Assembly (NCBI RefSeq): GCF_000203795.2
Contig: NW_006281108.1
Span: forward strand, 811,868-875,867
DNA: 64,000 nucleotides
From: Batrachochytrium dendrobatidis JAM81
Taxonomy: Eukaryota; Chytridiomycota; Chytridiomycetes; Rhizophydiales
Reading direction: 5' to 3'
The notes under the pieces were generated by a model that was given only the letters and a program-made list of their open reading frames with translations, was not told where the DNA came from and made no database searches. The translations under genes were made by a program, and so were the position numbers. The first letter of the stretch is position 1, and every line of letters starts with the position of its first letter. Shown one piece after another: positions 49,316 to 62,862 of the stretch.

Positions 49316-49771
49316 TACAGATCATGGCTGGTTAGTATCGGATCATATTGTAATATGGTTGAATAGTTAAAAATTCTTAGATGACAAGCAGATAAAATAA
49401 CGAATAAAATAAGGTGAGTAAAACTAGAGCAGCATGTACAGCAGTACATGCCTGAATCCATATAGAATTAAAGTCAGTTGGAGGTAAACTGCTGGATTGT
49501 CGAGTCGCGCAAGTTGTTGAAAAAATGAAATTAGGTTCACGTGATTCTCGTGACGCATATAAAAACTGTTTTGACTGAATGTAAGCTCAAGACATGTGCA
49601 ATGAAGTCTGTTTTAGCAAGACGATTACATAGCAAACTGGTCGATACTTTTAATTGTAAATTCTATAAAAATGGTAAAAGTGTTTTGCAGATTCATTCAT
49701 TTCAGATTTGATAATTTGCATGTTCGCAGCGTGCTATTCTCTTTCCCAATCAATTCTATTAAATATCAATC
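49316..49771. promoter_or_regulatory. Divergent promoter of exportin-5 and ZFAND2-like genes
   Basis: 456 bp between two divergent start codons. A CACGTG palindrome lies at 49,538-49,543 in GGTTCACGTGATTCTCGTG. No other gene seen. Confidence 0.4.
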
Positions 49772-50940
49772 ATGGTATGCCATAAATCTTGTTGGATCAT
49801 CTCAATGGTCATACTTTTAAAATAAACTATTAATGATTTTTAAAAACTTTGGATTTTAACCCAAACATGCTGGATGTTGTGTCATTGACAACTTAAAGCT
49901 ACGACCATGCATTCTTATTGATGTAATGCTCAACCGACCTAATAGTCTTTTATTGCTTTTGGTATTTGATATAGGAACTCCCTCATGTTGGTATCCACTG
50001 TCATGATAAAACCTGCAATGTTTTAGGTATGCTTATTGTCGCCTTCAATGTCAATTCTGGACAGTTTAAATTGATATTCAGCTGTAATAATGTTTAGACT
50101 TTCTTCCATACGAATGTCCATTTTGTAAAAAGACATTTTGGCAAGTGTCATCATCAATGTGATTCACTATTCATTTGAATATCAGACTAATTTCAAATTA
50201 TAATCGACATTCAATCTCATACATCTAGCCAACAACATTTCAAAGCTGCAAACGACCTGCAGAATGAAGTTTACAATACATATCCAAAAAATACCATTTC
50301 TGTCACCCCAGGTCATATATGTCCTGATAAACCAATGGATGTGCGAGCAACAACGTGTCCAGTTTGTTCAAGAGTTGTTCCAATAAATCGAGGTGCCGAC
50401 CCCAATGTTGCAGTCAATGATCATATCAATGCTGGGTGCCCAGATCCTGGTACATCCACTTCAGAAAAAGCATACACTAACCCATGTTCCATGCAGGGAT
50501 GCAGTAAAAAGGAACTGGTGCCAATACTGTGTCAAAAGTGTTTAAAGCCGTTTTGCATTCGGCATCGACTTGAAGCAGATCACAAGTGTAGTATTGCTGG
50601 ATCTACACCTCCTGCTCAGAAAAACGGACAAAGCTCTGCCAAGACAAAGATGGTGTCTGCTGCAGCTAGGCAGAATACTAGAGGAGAACAAGCAGCTCAG
50701 CTGGATAAAGATCGCAGGGATAGAGCTTATCGAGCAACTCAGGTATGATTTTTAACTAGGCAGTGGATACACGGTTTGACTAGAGACTCGCTGATGAATT
50801 TCTCAAACCAACTATTTTAGATTCGACAGGACGCTGCACTTGCACAAGAGCTTCAAAATTCTGAACAGGGACTTGATAAATCTAGTAGCAGTTTTACTAG
50901 CCAAAGCTCTACAAATGGCAACCAATGCATACTATCGTGA
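49772..50940 (+). CDS. AN1-type zinc-finger protein, ZFAND2-like, with a start-codon-only coding exon
   Basis: Traced exons: 49,772-49,774 (ATG only), 49,975-50,026, 50,098-50,140, 50,229-50,742 and 50,821-50,940. The total is 732 nt, 243 residues, in frame throughout. The intron after exon 3 uses a GC donor (GCAAGT at 50,141). The product starts MELPHVGIHCHDKTC and continues DFLPYECPFCKKTFCQQH, the first AN1 finger. Its last His-x-Cys pair is missing: the finger runs into AANDLQNEVY. After ATTCPVCSRVVPINRG comes a complete second AN1 finger (NPCSMQGCSKKELVPILC to ADHKC). The C-terminus is charged and helical (QDAALAQELQNSEQG). ZFAND2 proteins (AIRAP family) bind the proteasome and p97 during proteotoxic or arsenite stress. 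Confidence 0.85.
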
Positions 50941-51219
50941 TGGAAAACTATAGATATAGTCTTGATTACGTGTATTGTTTTGACTTGATAAATAAATCTA
51001 AATGTTGTGGGATAGATTAACTGCCTTTGAATACTCACTTTTGATATCTCATAGCAACCACTTTGAATATTGGCGTAAACCATATGATTACTTGACAGTG
51101 TCGACATGAGCTAATGAACACGATTGCATTCACTCCATCACATCGCGTCTCGATCAAGTACACCACAAATCAACAGCAGTTTCATTTTATCATAGTACAA
51201 CCATGCGTAACTCAATTCA

Positions 51220-52181
51220 TACAAGTCCTGACACTATATACTGCAATATAAAACCATCCATGATTACCGTCAATCTATACACCCATTTATTCGTATTCAA
51301 ACCATGCATGCAAACGTGTATAAATCAATCGACTTTTTCCAAACAATGATTGTAGTTTTACACAACCATCAACCCTTTGTAATGGTTTTGGATGTATTCT
51401 AGCACCAATGCTGTTTAGTGATGGTGTTTTGTGTGTAGTTGAATAGTGTATATATCATGCAACTGAGTGATGTTTGACTGTATCTGGCGTTGTAATTGCA
51501 TCAACTGTGATGTGTCGACTAATGCAATGTAGTCATATATACCAAACTATATCAAGGTGTCACTAGAAATGGATTGAATCTGCGTGTCCATGATCGAATC
51601 TGCGCATGACTCGATTCAATCACTTGTATGTGCAACATGGTAATTTGACTACTTGGATCGTAAAACATCAAGACTCGTTTGATTATACACTTGTCAAATA
51701 ACATACAGCGTTGATCACAGTTTGATCAATACACTTTAAACATGTCATAAAATGACATAACATGGATACATGGATACATGGATCATCCAATCGAACATAT
51801 ATTGCATGTCGTGATCGTCACAACATCTAATGCATACATGCAGCATTGCAACCCACTTGACTGTATAGACTTGTTGGATTGGACGCGACATTCACATCGA
51901 GTTGAATCATACATTGACAAGAATGAATGCAGTCGCATAGCAGTATAATGTGTAAACTACTTGTTTGGATATACATGTAACATGAATATTGATCAGTATG
52001 CATTGACAACAATTAAAGTCGGGATTGAAAGCAACTTGATATGTTCATTTAAAACGCAACGACTTTAAAATATGACGAACTTGATCTGCCACCTGTTTGA
52101 TCACAACCGGGTCAGACATGTGTCTATCTTGAACAGATGCAAGTTTTGACAATGCATTGACTACAGATATTTCGTTTTGTA
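51220..52181 (-). repeat. 0.95-kb dispersed segment, copy c
   Basis: Inverted relative to copies a and b. Its ATGTTATG block is rearranged: three GGATACAT-type hexamer steps (51,758-51,782) replace part of the array seen in a and b. The CM1 3' scrap occupies 52,045-52,181 on the minus strand. Confidence 0.87.
52045..52181 (-). pseudogene. 3' scrap of the CM1 gene, second fragment
   Basis: Same C-terminal coding fragment as 28,822-28,958, with the stop at 52,045-52,047. No other exon of the CM1 gene lies nearby. Confidence 0.82.
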
Positions 52182-52425
52182 ACACACTTTTGATGAGTGA
52201 ATGGGAACTGGTTCAAACCATTCAATAAGATCGATTGATCTGATTTTTACATTATCAAATTCAATGCAGTAATTTGACTCTATCTACACATATGAGCACC
52301 AGTGTTACTGAATGTGACTTTTTATCAATATTTTGTTTGCATACTAGTATTCCTTCAAGCCAGCATATTCATATCAATCCAAGCACCCATCATTTTTAAA
52401 TAATACAAAAATTAACTTGAACAGA

Positions 52426-52997
52426 TCATTTCATATACTTTTTGCGGTAATAAGGAATGAGTTTTTTCAAAAGGTTGCGATGAGTTGCATTTGCCAAAAC
52501 TCGTCTTCTTGACTTGATTCGCTTGCATTGGCGACGAGATCTATTCATGCGAATCCGGATTGCCGTTGCTCGTTTAAATTGATTATTCCCAGCAATAAGC
52601 CATCTATTTATACATTTCAATTAATGATAGGGTTTACACAAGGATTCGAGTATTGGTATGAATAAAAGTACCTTGCAACGGCACCAGTATGGTTCTTGAG
52701 TTTGTAGTGTTTTCCTTTGCGTTTAGAGGCAACTTTATTTTTAATTTGCTTCCAAATATAAGTATGAACACTTTTTCTGTCGACAAATCGGTATGGTAGA
52801 GAATGGCAAACTGCTAAAGTCGATGCATGAGGAGGTGTATATCGAATGGATGTAGGTGCTGCAAAGGAGAGCGACAAAGAGGATTTCGCAGTAGTAAACA
52901 ATCTAGAATGAAGTATTCTTTTAGTAGAGATCTGTGTCAGATGCAAGCCAGTAGCAGGAGCAGCCAGTCGCTGAACGACAGTTGTCAGCATTGCCAT
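52426..52997 (-). CDS. Mitochondrial ribosomal protein bL35m, copy 2
   Basis: Same two-exon structure and, as far as I can compare, the same protein as 28,006-28,577 (KRKGKHYKLKNHTGAVAR, intron, WLIAGNNQFKRATA, end LIPYYRKKYMK). ATG at 52,995-52,997; stop at 52,426-52,428. Divergent from AKTIP copy 2 over 136 bp, as in arm 1. If arm 2 is the parent, this is the original gene. Confidence 0.88.
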
Positions 52998-53133
52998 GAC
53001 CGAATGGTATTTAAGGGCAAGTTTTTCCTATTTTCAGGTTGAGGGTTTGTGCTCTAAAAATCAAGATTTCTTGAAGGATCGCCAAACCTGATAGTTGTAC
53101 GCTTTAGGTTTTGGGGTTGATAAGAGCGATTGA

Positions 53134-54560
53134 ATGGGCATTTCATCTGGCCAAGATTGGAGCTCATTTCTGTCGTCCATCTCGCAATTCAATGGTCGGA
53201 GCCATGATTCCCAACGCCACTTGTCAGACGAAGCTTCTGCTTCAGTATCGCTTCATTCATCTTCTGCTTCAGTATTACTTCATTCATCTTCTGCTTCAGT
53301 ATTACTTCATTCATCTTTGTTAGAGCAGTCGTTGATTCCTTCAGAACCACGACTTCCAATGAATTCTATTCGTAGACCTTCTCACGACCGTCAATTAAGG
53401 TCCGCTACTTCAGCCATTTGGCCATCCATTAAACGACTGTCGTTCTCAATAAAGCCTACTCGGTCATTTACCGATTTGGGTGTTGTGTCATCTCGTCATC
53501 ATCCTACTAGTCGTATCCACTCCACTCATACACGTCAGTTTGCTGAAAAATGTAAAACTCGTTTCAATAATGGAGTGTTATTCTACACCATTCGTACTGT
53601 ATTGTTATACAGTGTAAATCTAACCCATTGACACATCACAATAGGTTTGCAGCTAGAATACACGACATTAAGAGTATTGGCACCAAGTGGTGTGTATATA
53701 CTGCCAGTTCCTGAAGCTCCAACACTTTGGCAAGGAGTTGTTTTTATGAATGGTAAGAGTGGGCTGTCACCAGATCTGCTCATTTCACAAGGTTTGGTGT
53801 CAGTAGACTAATCTATATAGTACACTACGCTTATTTTTAGAGGGATTATTTAATGGTGGGATTTTTCGATTTGTTATCGAGGCTGGGGATACTTATCCCG
53901 ACACTATCCCAGTGATGCGATTTACGTCGCTACTCTTTCATCCACTCGTTGATCCACTAACGGGTGTGCTAGATTCCACAGAAGTATTTCCTTCTGGTAA
54001 TTCGATACCTATGGGCGTTGTTGTTTTAATTCAGTACATGAAACGGATTCTCAAAGTCGATGTTGATGATATGGTGTTGTGGTCGTTGAAAAAACTACAA
54101 AACAGCGTTTCAAACCTTAAACAAGCAGCTCCGTGCAATATGGACGCTTGCAAATTGTAAGAATCTAAAATAGGTTTCGTGACTTGTTTGAATGGGCGTG
54201 CATGCTTACCAGTTCTTATCCAATCTTTCTGCACCATTGATTTTAGAATTCTGAATGACCGTAATGCATTCATGGACAAGGCGAAACGATCAGTCGATGC
54301 ATCCAAAAAGTATATCTATGAGGATCCCGACTCGGAAATCAAATTTTCTCCTTGGGATATAGATGTCCATAATCGAGTGCTGCATATACTGCTCACATCA
54401 AATAGTGTAACGTTTTGCCTGTTGTGATTTTAGTCCAACTATGCATGATTTCTTACTTTTGAATCTTCATTAATGTATTTAGGCTGCAGAGGCAATAGAT
54501 GGTGCCTTTTCGTCCAAGGCTTTTGATGAGATGCATTCCGAGATGAGCGAGACTACATAA
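53134..54560 (+). CDS. AKTIP/FTS-like ubiquitin-conjugating enzyme variant, copy 2
   Basis: Same protein as 26,473-27,869. ATG at 53,134-53,136 (MGISSGQDWSSFL); here the codon just before the ATG is TGA where copy 1 has TGG, which fixes this ATG as the start in both copies. Exon 1 ends at FNNG; the next exon opens LEYTTLRVLAPSG. The E2-like core contains LLFHPLVDPLTG (about 53,930-53,965). The last exon (GCTGCAGAGGC onward) ends SEMSETT and a TAA at 54,558-54,560. The N-terminal tail has three tandem 27-bp units (SASV-LHSS) at 53,236-53,316, against two in copy 1. It lacks the catalytic Cys of an E2 enzyme, so it acts as an adaptor. Confidence 0.85.
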
Positions 54561-54702
54561 TCTACTTGTTTAGTGAAAGCAACATCATTCCTCATAATTC
54601 AAATCAATCAATTAAAAAAGCCGTATCACAGCAATAGTCGAGTGCCGGAGCAATTCTGACTTGCCTCATGGGCTTCATTTATTGCAAACCCTCAAAGTCG
54701 TT

Positions 54703-56603
54703 TTAGCTTTCAAGATCAATCATCACAGTCATGCCGTTATTTTGCAAACTTTTAAATCCAGCCTCGAGTACTGCAGTCACCATGACCGTGTCTCCTATGG
54801 TTGGCAACACGCCGGTATAATCTTGAGGAGAAGCATCTCCATTTTTGATTTTTAGACAAGCATCCGCCCATGCTTCAATAGATTGGTGGCCGTATCCTTG
54901 CTGCCCACCGTAGTATCCACGAGCGTCTGGCGTATATCGCATGAAAAGTGGATTGACAGAAGCATAACCAGTCGCATCGGTAGCAACTTCGTATCCCCTG
55001 TGGGCCTGGTCAATTCTTATCTCGCCCTTGTGTCCCATATAAAAGAAGCGCTGTTGAGAGTGCACTTCTGCTTTGGGTGCAGACCACGATGCTATGACAT
55101 CATTTTGGAAACATCAAACTTGGTGTAAGATTTATGGAAATGCTGGATATCTATTCGTCAATATTTTGGGTTGTAAAAAGGTTTGCAAAATCATACATGT
55201 GTATACAGCAGTTCCAGGATTGCCGCTTTCAAGATTCTCCCATTTTACCATCAATGTAATGGTATCCATGGTTCCTGGAGCACAGTTGTATGGAGTATCA
55301 ACAGCAACACCACCAGCAGCACTGGCTGTAACACTGATGGGTCGAGCACGACCTATATCGATCAACAATATTGTACAATTAAAGTCTTGAGCTAACCAAA
55401 AATAAACATATAGAGTAACGAATTTAAGCGTGAACTTGCCTTGAAGACTCCAAACATGCATATCGATATGATGTGCATTGAGATCTACAGTATAAAAATA
55501 TGTCAATCATTCGATCGTGTAAACTATACAGTACTGCTACAGTAGTTACTCAACAGTAGCTGATATCAGATGATTTTCCGGCCCAGCTTTTAAATGTATG
55601 CAACTGGAACTTTGGCTGGCTCATATAAGATGAGAAGAAGCCAAAATCTCCAAGACCACGGATACGCTCACGAGCATCAGCTTGAAAAATATAAATCAAG
55701 TTAGAGACCATTGCTGGCTATACTAATATAAAGTTGGACAACATATAGATACGCAAACTGCTTACAATATATAGGATCGAACCGCTTGTGAAATTCAACG
55801 ACAACCAAAACATTGTATTTTTGGGCTTCGCTAATAAGAATTTTGTGATGCTCGACTGTTTTGACAGCAGGTTTAGCAATGAGCTAGATTGTCAAACACG
55901 ATCGGTTCATGAGATTTATAAAATGCAATAATATTAAGCAATCGACACATGTGCACAGATCTACCCGCATTTGAATGGAACCACTTACAACATGCAGTTT
56001 ACGACGAATCGCATACAAAGCAATATCAAAATGAGTGTCATCAGGAGTAAAGATGGTTACCGCATCACCAGGCTGCATACGATCCATTGCAGTCTTGTCT
56101 GTAAAGGATTACAAACGTCAATTATGCCAACAGTGATGTATAAGCTTGAATGCATTCAACCCACATACATTCAGTCGGTGAATACTCGACAGAGTCGGAC
56201 GGGAAGAATTCGGTAGTGACATCCATATCTTTGTATACATGAGCAATTTGCTGTTGTAAATGGGACTTTAATCCGGCATTCTTTCTTCCAGTGGTGCCAA
56301 CCATGCCCAACCAATCGGCTTTGCCTTTACGACGCATATCATAAAGAACAAGACCAACGACACCAATTTTCTTGTCTGATACGGATGCACCGTCATAGAC
56401 ATATCCGGTAGTGTACTCTAGCATATTACTAATGATTAGATGTGTTGTAGGAGTAAATCTGGCAATGTATTCAACTTACCACCTATAAATTGAATAAAAT
56501 TCAAACATCAGTCATGATCAATACAAGGTTAGATACATATATCGATTGTGTTTGTAGTTCAACTACCTGTTCCGACCATAAGAACATTGAGTTTTGAAGC
56601 CAT
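54703..56603 (-). CDS. Gfo/Idh/MocA oxidoreductase, D-galacturonate reductase-like (complete copy)
   Basis: NAD(P)-dependent sugar oxidoreductase closest to fungal D-galacturonate reductases, which turn D-galacturonate into L-galactonate in pectin breakdown. Exon 1 (56,567-56,603) encodes [12 protein letters not shown] plus one base. A 3-nt exon (56,480-56,482) and exon 3 (from 56,417) complete [13 protein letters not shown], the Rossmann loop. Downstream: [48 protein letters not shown] (catalytic Lys motif), [12 protein letters not shown], then [11 protein letters not shown] and a C-terminal half ending MTVMIDLES. Stop at 54,703-54,705. Many short introns. Substrate assignment is by family resemblance only. 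It converges on AKTIP copy 2 142 bp away. Confidence 0.8.
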
Positions 56604-57107
56604 GGTAGAATTCAATTCCATAAATCAAGCAAAAAGCAGCGTTATGATCAGCGATTAAATCGTAAACTCGTTTTATAATGAGATTCTTGGTTTATTCTGT
56701 TGAATTTCATATTTACTATTTTCTCTTGAGTACAGTAGGTGCATACCATACATTCTGGTATAAGCGCAATATTCCAAATATTAGACATGACATTTAAATG
56801 AATCTTAACCACCACTTGGGATTATATTTCCTTGGGAATATGTGTTATGGGCTTTACCCTACTAGTGATTGAGGAAGTGTATGAAGATGTATTTATTCCT
56901 TGATTCAAACTATGTGATGACCTGCAAAGCAACATGACTTTTTATCTGTTTGAATTCCAAAAACAAGAGTGAATGGGTCTCGATCCAAAACTTTGGTTTT
57001 TATTGAAAACCAGCCATTATCATCGCATTCTGTCTCACAATCGAGCCATATACATAATCCAATACATGACATCCAAAATTTAAATATATAATACACTGCA
57101 TGGTGCT
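56604..57107. other. Intergenic region between reductase and GUCD1-like gene
   Basis: 504 bp containing the reductase promoter and the 3' flank of the GUCD1-like gene. AT-rich, no gene seen. Confidence 0.4.
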
Positions 57108-59402
57108 TTACATCACCTTGACAACAATCAAATCACAATCAGTACCACAACTCATTCTCGCTTTGTCCAAGCAATCTACTTTTACACTGCATAGTGTATC
57201 GCTCACTCCAGGGTCGCGATAGTACACTACATCTCGAGCTGCATCGTATCCAATCAAGACAATGTAATGCCCTTCAAACTCGTTTTGTTGATCATAGATG
57301 GTCTTATAGTTGCGGAAAGCAAGACAGGGAAGACATGGACGAGGTGGTTTAGGTCGAGTGTAATTACAACGAGAAGATACCTGAAGTGGTGCGGGTGTTG
57401 GAAGAGGCTGTGTCGAGGGTGTTGTAGTAGCACCAAGACTAGATGATGATATACTTGTTTGTCTTGTGCGCTGCTGGCCTGCAGTAGAATGGGATAAAGA
57501 TGGATCGCGTGATTGCGAGTTTAAGCTCGGTGTTGTTTGGTTTGAGGACGGTAATGGACACGAGGTATATGTTGCGTTTGTAGATATACATGTTGTGGGT
57601 GTACAGGAGTGTGTGTTGGATGTAGCTGTGTTTCCAGTAGATATAGATGCTTGTCCTGAGCCAAACACAGCATGTGGACTGATTAAGGAAATGGGAAATC
57701 TGGGCGAGGATACCTGTTTAGTAGGAGAATGACTGGGTGTTGTCGGATGAGATACCGACTCACGCTTTGGCGAGAGTGAAGTACCTACTTGGGTTACTAC
57801 TGGAGATTGTGGATGAGAAAGCAATCGCAATGGCGATGCCAAAAATCCAGAAGCTTTTGGGGATGTTGGCAATGCAGCGCTTGAGCTCGAGGCAGTACCA
57901 TGAATACCAGCAGAACCCGAATTGGATCTAGTCATGGTTGCAGGGAGAGTGGATACAGTAGAAGTGGGTAAAGGCACAGGAGTATCTCCAGCAGTTGGGA
58001 TCAATGATGGCACCATGGCTTGATGAAATTGAGATTGTGACAATGTGCCAGAATTTGTTGGTTGAGCAAGTGAGTTTGTCGCAGCTGCAGCAGGGAAGAA
58101 TTTGGCAGAAAGTGAACTGACCATCGATGCGCCAGAAATGGATCGAGGAGAAGACTCTGCTGCAGTAGGAGCGTCAACAGTTGTGTTGTGGCTGCTGGTA
58201 TTGGTGCCTATTCCAAGATACAACGAACGTGACGATCGACGATCTCGTGGAATATGCTGTTGCTGGGCTACAGCCGAAGGAGGTGCAGTTGGAACAGGTT
58301 GCTGGATATTAGGTATTGAGAAGCGAGTATGTCGATCAGGACTTCGCAGCGGAGGTGTTCGACATTCAATACGATTGTGAAGATTTCGAGATTGGCTGCT
58401 GGTGCTACTCATTGCTCCCAATAATGATTGAGTGGGATCATTTCTTTCCTCTTCCCCCTTGCCATCGTCATCCAGTTCATCATTGTCGGTATTGGAAACG
58501 ATACCCTGCTCTGGAAAAAATCCAGCAACATCATCGATCTTGTCTTGGCTGCTATAGCAACGTCCAAACAGCCATTGTAGCCAAGATACGGATGTTTTGG
58601 CTTTATTCTTGCTACAAGTTGTGCACTTTAGCAGATTGAAATTCACCAAAATAATAATTGCATATCTATTAGAAGCAAGAAATCTGCAGATATCATCCAT
58701 GGCCAGTACTAGCGGAACAATTCGTACTTGGCAAGCACGGGCCTTGGCAAATAAGGAATGGACTCGCTTTAGATCCTCAGCAATCGAATCTCGATAAAAG
58801 GGTTTGGATGCATTCTGCCAATTAACACCAATGTACGAAGTGTACATTGCTATATAAATATGTGGATCGAGTTGGGTTAGATAATCATCACACAAAGAGT
58901 CAAGCTAGTTGCATGCAATCGTCATATCCAGTCAAGTCACTGATGACAGTATACAAGTTAATGGGGCTTAATTTGCTTATTCAATACATAACAACTCACT
59001 AAAGTCTTGAACTCCATAGTGACGAAAGATGTAGACCAGATCGACTGTCCAGATGGATCGAGTAGAACACATGTTGGATACATCCAAAAGAGTGCTCCGA
59101 GGAATGCCCAGTCCAGCCAAAACCATACTAGTGCATGCTAGACCACAGTCCCAACTGTACGACTAACCAAGGGGTTATAAAATACGGAGAAGTTGTAGGG
59201 ATGATGAAGCATGCATGCAAGAAGTGCATGTTCATAATTAAACCATTTATCGACATTTCAGTATAACAATATGAATGTTAGATAATAGCATCACTGATGT
59301 GTACTTGCAGTTGTAGCAGTTGCAGATTGAGGGTTGATTACTATGCAGTCAGTCAAAATAGTGTGCAATTACCTGTGCTATATGAGGAACGATTGTAAGC
59401 AT
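57108..59402 (-). CDS. GUCD1-like protein (Guanylate_cyc_2 family) with a long disordered insert
   Basis: Start ATG at 59,400-59,402 (MLTIVPHIAQ, then an intron). Conserved family exons follow: YSWDCGLACTSMVLAGLGIP (about 59,100-59,160, with the catalytic-type Cys), CSTRSIWTVDLVYIFRHYGV (about 59,010-59,070) and MYTSYIGVNWQNASKPFY (about 58,790-58,850). The final block is EGHYIVLIGYD with YYRDPG (about 57,210-57,280), ending DCDLIVVKVM at 57,108. Despite the family name there is no cyclase fold; the Cys...His arrangement resembles C39/papain-like peptidases. Between SNRYAIIILVNFNLL and the last block lie about 400 Ser/Thr/Pro-rich residues without predicted structure, far longer than in animal GUCD1. 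Function unknown; the family is linked to cell growth control in vertebrates. Confidence 0.83.
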
Positions 59403-60044
59403 CGCTACAGAATATATGGAAAGAATCAATTTACAGTTGTGTTTATATAAATTGCAATATTTGTATCGAGTTGTAATCACTGCCTTTATTTCGCTTCAAA
59501 TAAACAATAGCTGCATAGTCACTTCACATACATACTAGAAATGAATTGCTTTTTAATTGGCATTCTTTACTAAACACAGCGCTCATTATACGATGCTCAA
59601 TTAAATTAGTTTTGAATAGAAATGTTTCTCTTGGAATAAATTATTGTACGATCGACAAGTTAAACTAGATATTGGGCAACTGCTTTGAGCTGTCAAACTC
59701 TAATTTGTATCCTAAAAACTCAAATATGTTTGTGCTCCAGTTCAAAAAAACAGTGAACTTTGCCAAGGAGTTTGAATAACAATACTGTCCGGTAAATTTG
59801 GTACCATCATTTGACAGGACTGTTTATTACACATTTTGTTTCATTTTACGGGTAAAAGGCTTTCTAATGCCTACAATAAACCCAACACTTGAAAAGAAGC
59901 GAATAAAATCAAATCACAGATAGTTTTTCATTCAGATTGATCCATAAAAGACTTTTTGGCTGATGTTTAGTCAGGCTACTGGACAACTAACTTGATTGAT
60001 TCGCGCTCAAAACTCCGCCTATCGCATCCTCGTCGACTTTACTG
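59403..60044. other. Divergent intergenic region GUCD1-like / KATNAL2-like
   Basis: 642 bp between two divergent start codons, AT-rich, with no coding frame or RNA gene that I can support. TTATTGTACGATCG at about 59,640 resembles TTATTGTACGATTG at 16,525, a possible short shared motif. Confidence 0.4.
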
Positions 60045-62696
<2,652 letters not shown>

Positions 62697-62862
62697 ATGG
62701 GAAATATATTCATTTATTGATTATGTTTGAATAGTCGAGTGAAAAACAAAATCCAGCGTATTGGTAGAATTCAAATAAGCTTTAAACACCACGAATGCGA
62801 TTGGTGAATTAACTGTTTTGAATACTTGATGACACCAGAGCGATACTCTAGACAAGATATTC

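Larger units (their letters stand above)
51055..56383 (-). repeat. Inverted-repeat arm 2 (5.3 kb)
   Basis: Reverse complement of 24,650-29,942. It contains copy c of the 0.95-kb segment, bL35m (-), AKTIP (+) and most of the complete galacturonate reductase gene (-). Because the reductase is whole here and cut in arm 1, arm 2 is the likelier parent. Border bases: CAACCACTTTG at 51,055 and CTGATACG at 56,383. Confidence 0.92.

Noticed and set aside
50131..50170. A frameshift in the ZFAND2-like gene after CKKTFW
   Set aside because: A GC-AG intron gives an exact in-frame solution with the conserved FC of the AN1 finger, so no mutation is needed.
57466..58639. Several plus-strand frames opposite the GUCD1-like insert
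   Set aside because: They are shadows produced by the low-complexity insert; the minus-strand frame is continuous and joins conserved domains.
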